Part shown: piece after piece, positions 51,284 through 51,583 of the stretch | How positions within the stretch are numbered: position 1 is the stretch's first letter | Layout: the number at the start of each line of letters is the position of its first letter | Assembly (NCBI GenBank): GCA_016927855.1 | Contig: JAFGLV010000053.1 | Location: 1-51,583 of the forward strand | Length of the DNA stretch: 51,583 nt | DNA from: Sedimentisphaerales bacterium | Lineage (GTDB): Bacteria; Planctomycetota; Phycisphaerae; Sedimentisphaerales; Anaerobacaceae | Direction: 5' to 3' | The notes under the pieces: generated by a model | Database searches by the model: none | The model's input: the letters and a program-made list of their open reading frames with translations, nothing else | Told to the model about the DNA's origin: nothing | Position numbers and translations under genes: made by a program

Positions 51284-51583
51284 AGACAGAGCCGACAACG
51301 TACCCACGAAGTCGTAGGGTGGGTTCTCAACCCACGCGTTCCCCGGGCACGTATTGACGCGTGGGTCAAGGACCCGGCCTATCCGACTCGGTCTGGTTTG
51401 GAGTTCCGCCTTTAGGCGGTCTCGTTCTGACCCGCCTGAAAGCGGAACTCCGAACGGGGCGAAAGCCCATCCTACGGCCTTTACTCTGTATAGAGGTGGT
51501 TGGACTAAACCGCTTCGCGGTAGGAGGCGCCATCGTCAGCCCTGCTCGGTCGCGTATGGCTGTCCCCATTCTTCTGCCCCAGA
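51284..51583. repeat. intergenic repeat island at the right edge
   Basis: Contains a GTAGGGTGGGTT...AACCCACGCG palindrome (51315-51366), a second palindromic GGAGTTCCGCC repeat (51400-51451) and a GGCGAAAGCCCATCCTACGG segment (51459-51478). No convincing gene; a short minus-strand frame at 51366-51569 is antisense to these repeats. It may continue beyond the window. Confidence 0.65.

Noticed and set aside
1..51583. CRISPR array, rRNA gene or insertion-sequence transposase
   Set aside because: No regularly spaced repeats, rRNA-like sequence or DDE/HUH transposase frame could be seen.

Overview
The window reads like Planctomycetota DNA, possibly Phycisphaerae-like. It is GC-rich and carries an H-X9-DG prepilin-type pseudopilin, a LacI regulator, two giant secreted proteins combining lamin-tail and CotH domains, a Cys-type sulfatase with a Tat-like leader, and many secreted or membrane proteins with no obvious family. 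No rRNA gene is present, so placement rests on gene content alone.

Region 1 (1 to about 10470) is the right-hand part of an integrated mobile element. A co-directional cluster encodes small membrane proteins, a Cys-rich zinc-binding-like protein, a HerA/TraG-like ATPase, a winged-helix protein, a PD-(D/E)XK-like protein, a GrpE-like exchange factor, a lid-less Hsp70, a vWA protein and three more membrane proteins. An AlpA-like helix-turn-helix protein and a tyrosine integrase follow. The integrase frame runs through the 3' half of a tRNA, most likely tRNA-Asp(GUC), which is followed by the tRNA's own terminator. This looks like the right attachment site. The left end lies outside the window.

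Region 2 (about 10470-26830) is chromosomal and rich in stress or energy-limitation functions: a shortened baeRF protein, a site-2 protease with CBS domains, L-lactate dehydrogenase, a SpoIIAA-like protein, transaldolase, a PolX polymerase, a PRC-barrel protein, a TreT-like glycosyltransferase, a six-hairpin glycosidase, dodecin, a UPF0182 membrane protein and a phosphoribosyltransferase. Three of these are damaged or shortened (baeRF, a PAS fragment, the phosphoribosyltransferase), so the region is being eroded.

Region 3 (26920-30180) is a two-gene operon behind a near-consensus promoter. It encodes a gluzincin metallopeptidase and a metallo-beta-lactamase-fold hydrolase whose reading frames overlap.

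Region 4 (30257-42431) holds an NTF2-like membrane protein, a pseudopilin, a LacI repressor with a perfect palindromic operator, and two giant CotH/lamin-tail proteins separated by a HEPN/MNT toxin-antitoxin pair.

Region 5 (42543-51583) has a minus-strand operon with a secreted zinc peptidase, a secreted protein of unknown function, a STAS protein, a membrane-anchored MutS-like ATPase, a radical SAM/SPASM protein and a sulfatase. Several families of palindromic intergenic repeats lie between them. Promoters visible here follow TTGAC(A/G/T) - 16 to 18 bases - TACA(A/C)T or a close variant.

The strongest candidates for an undescribed system are the element-borne GrpE-Hsp70-vWA module with its DNA-pump-like ATPase and nuclease-like partner, and the peptidase plus MBL-fold operon.
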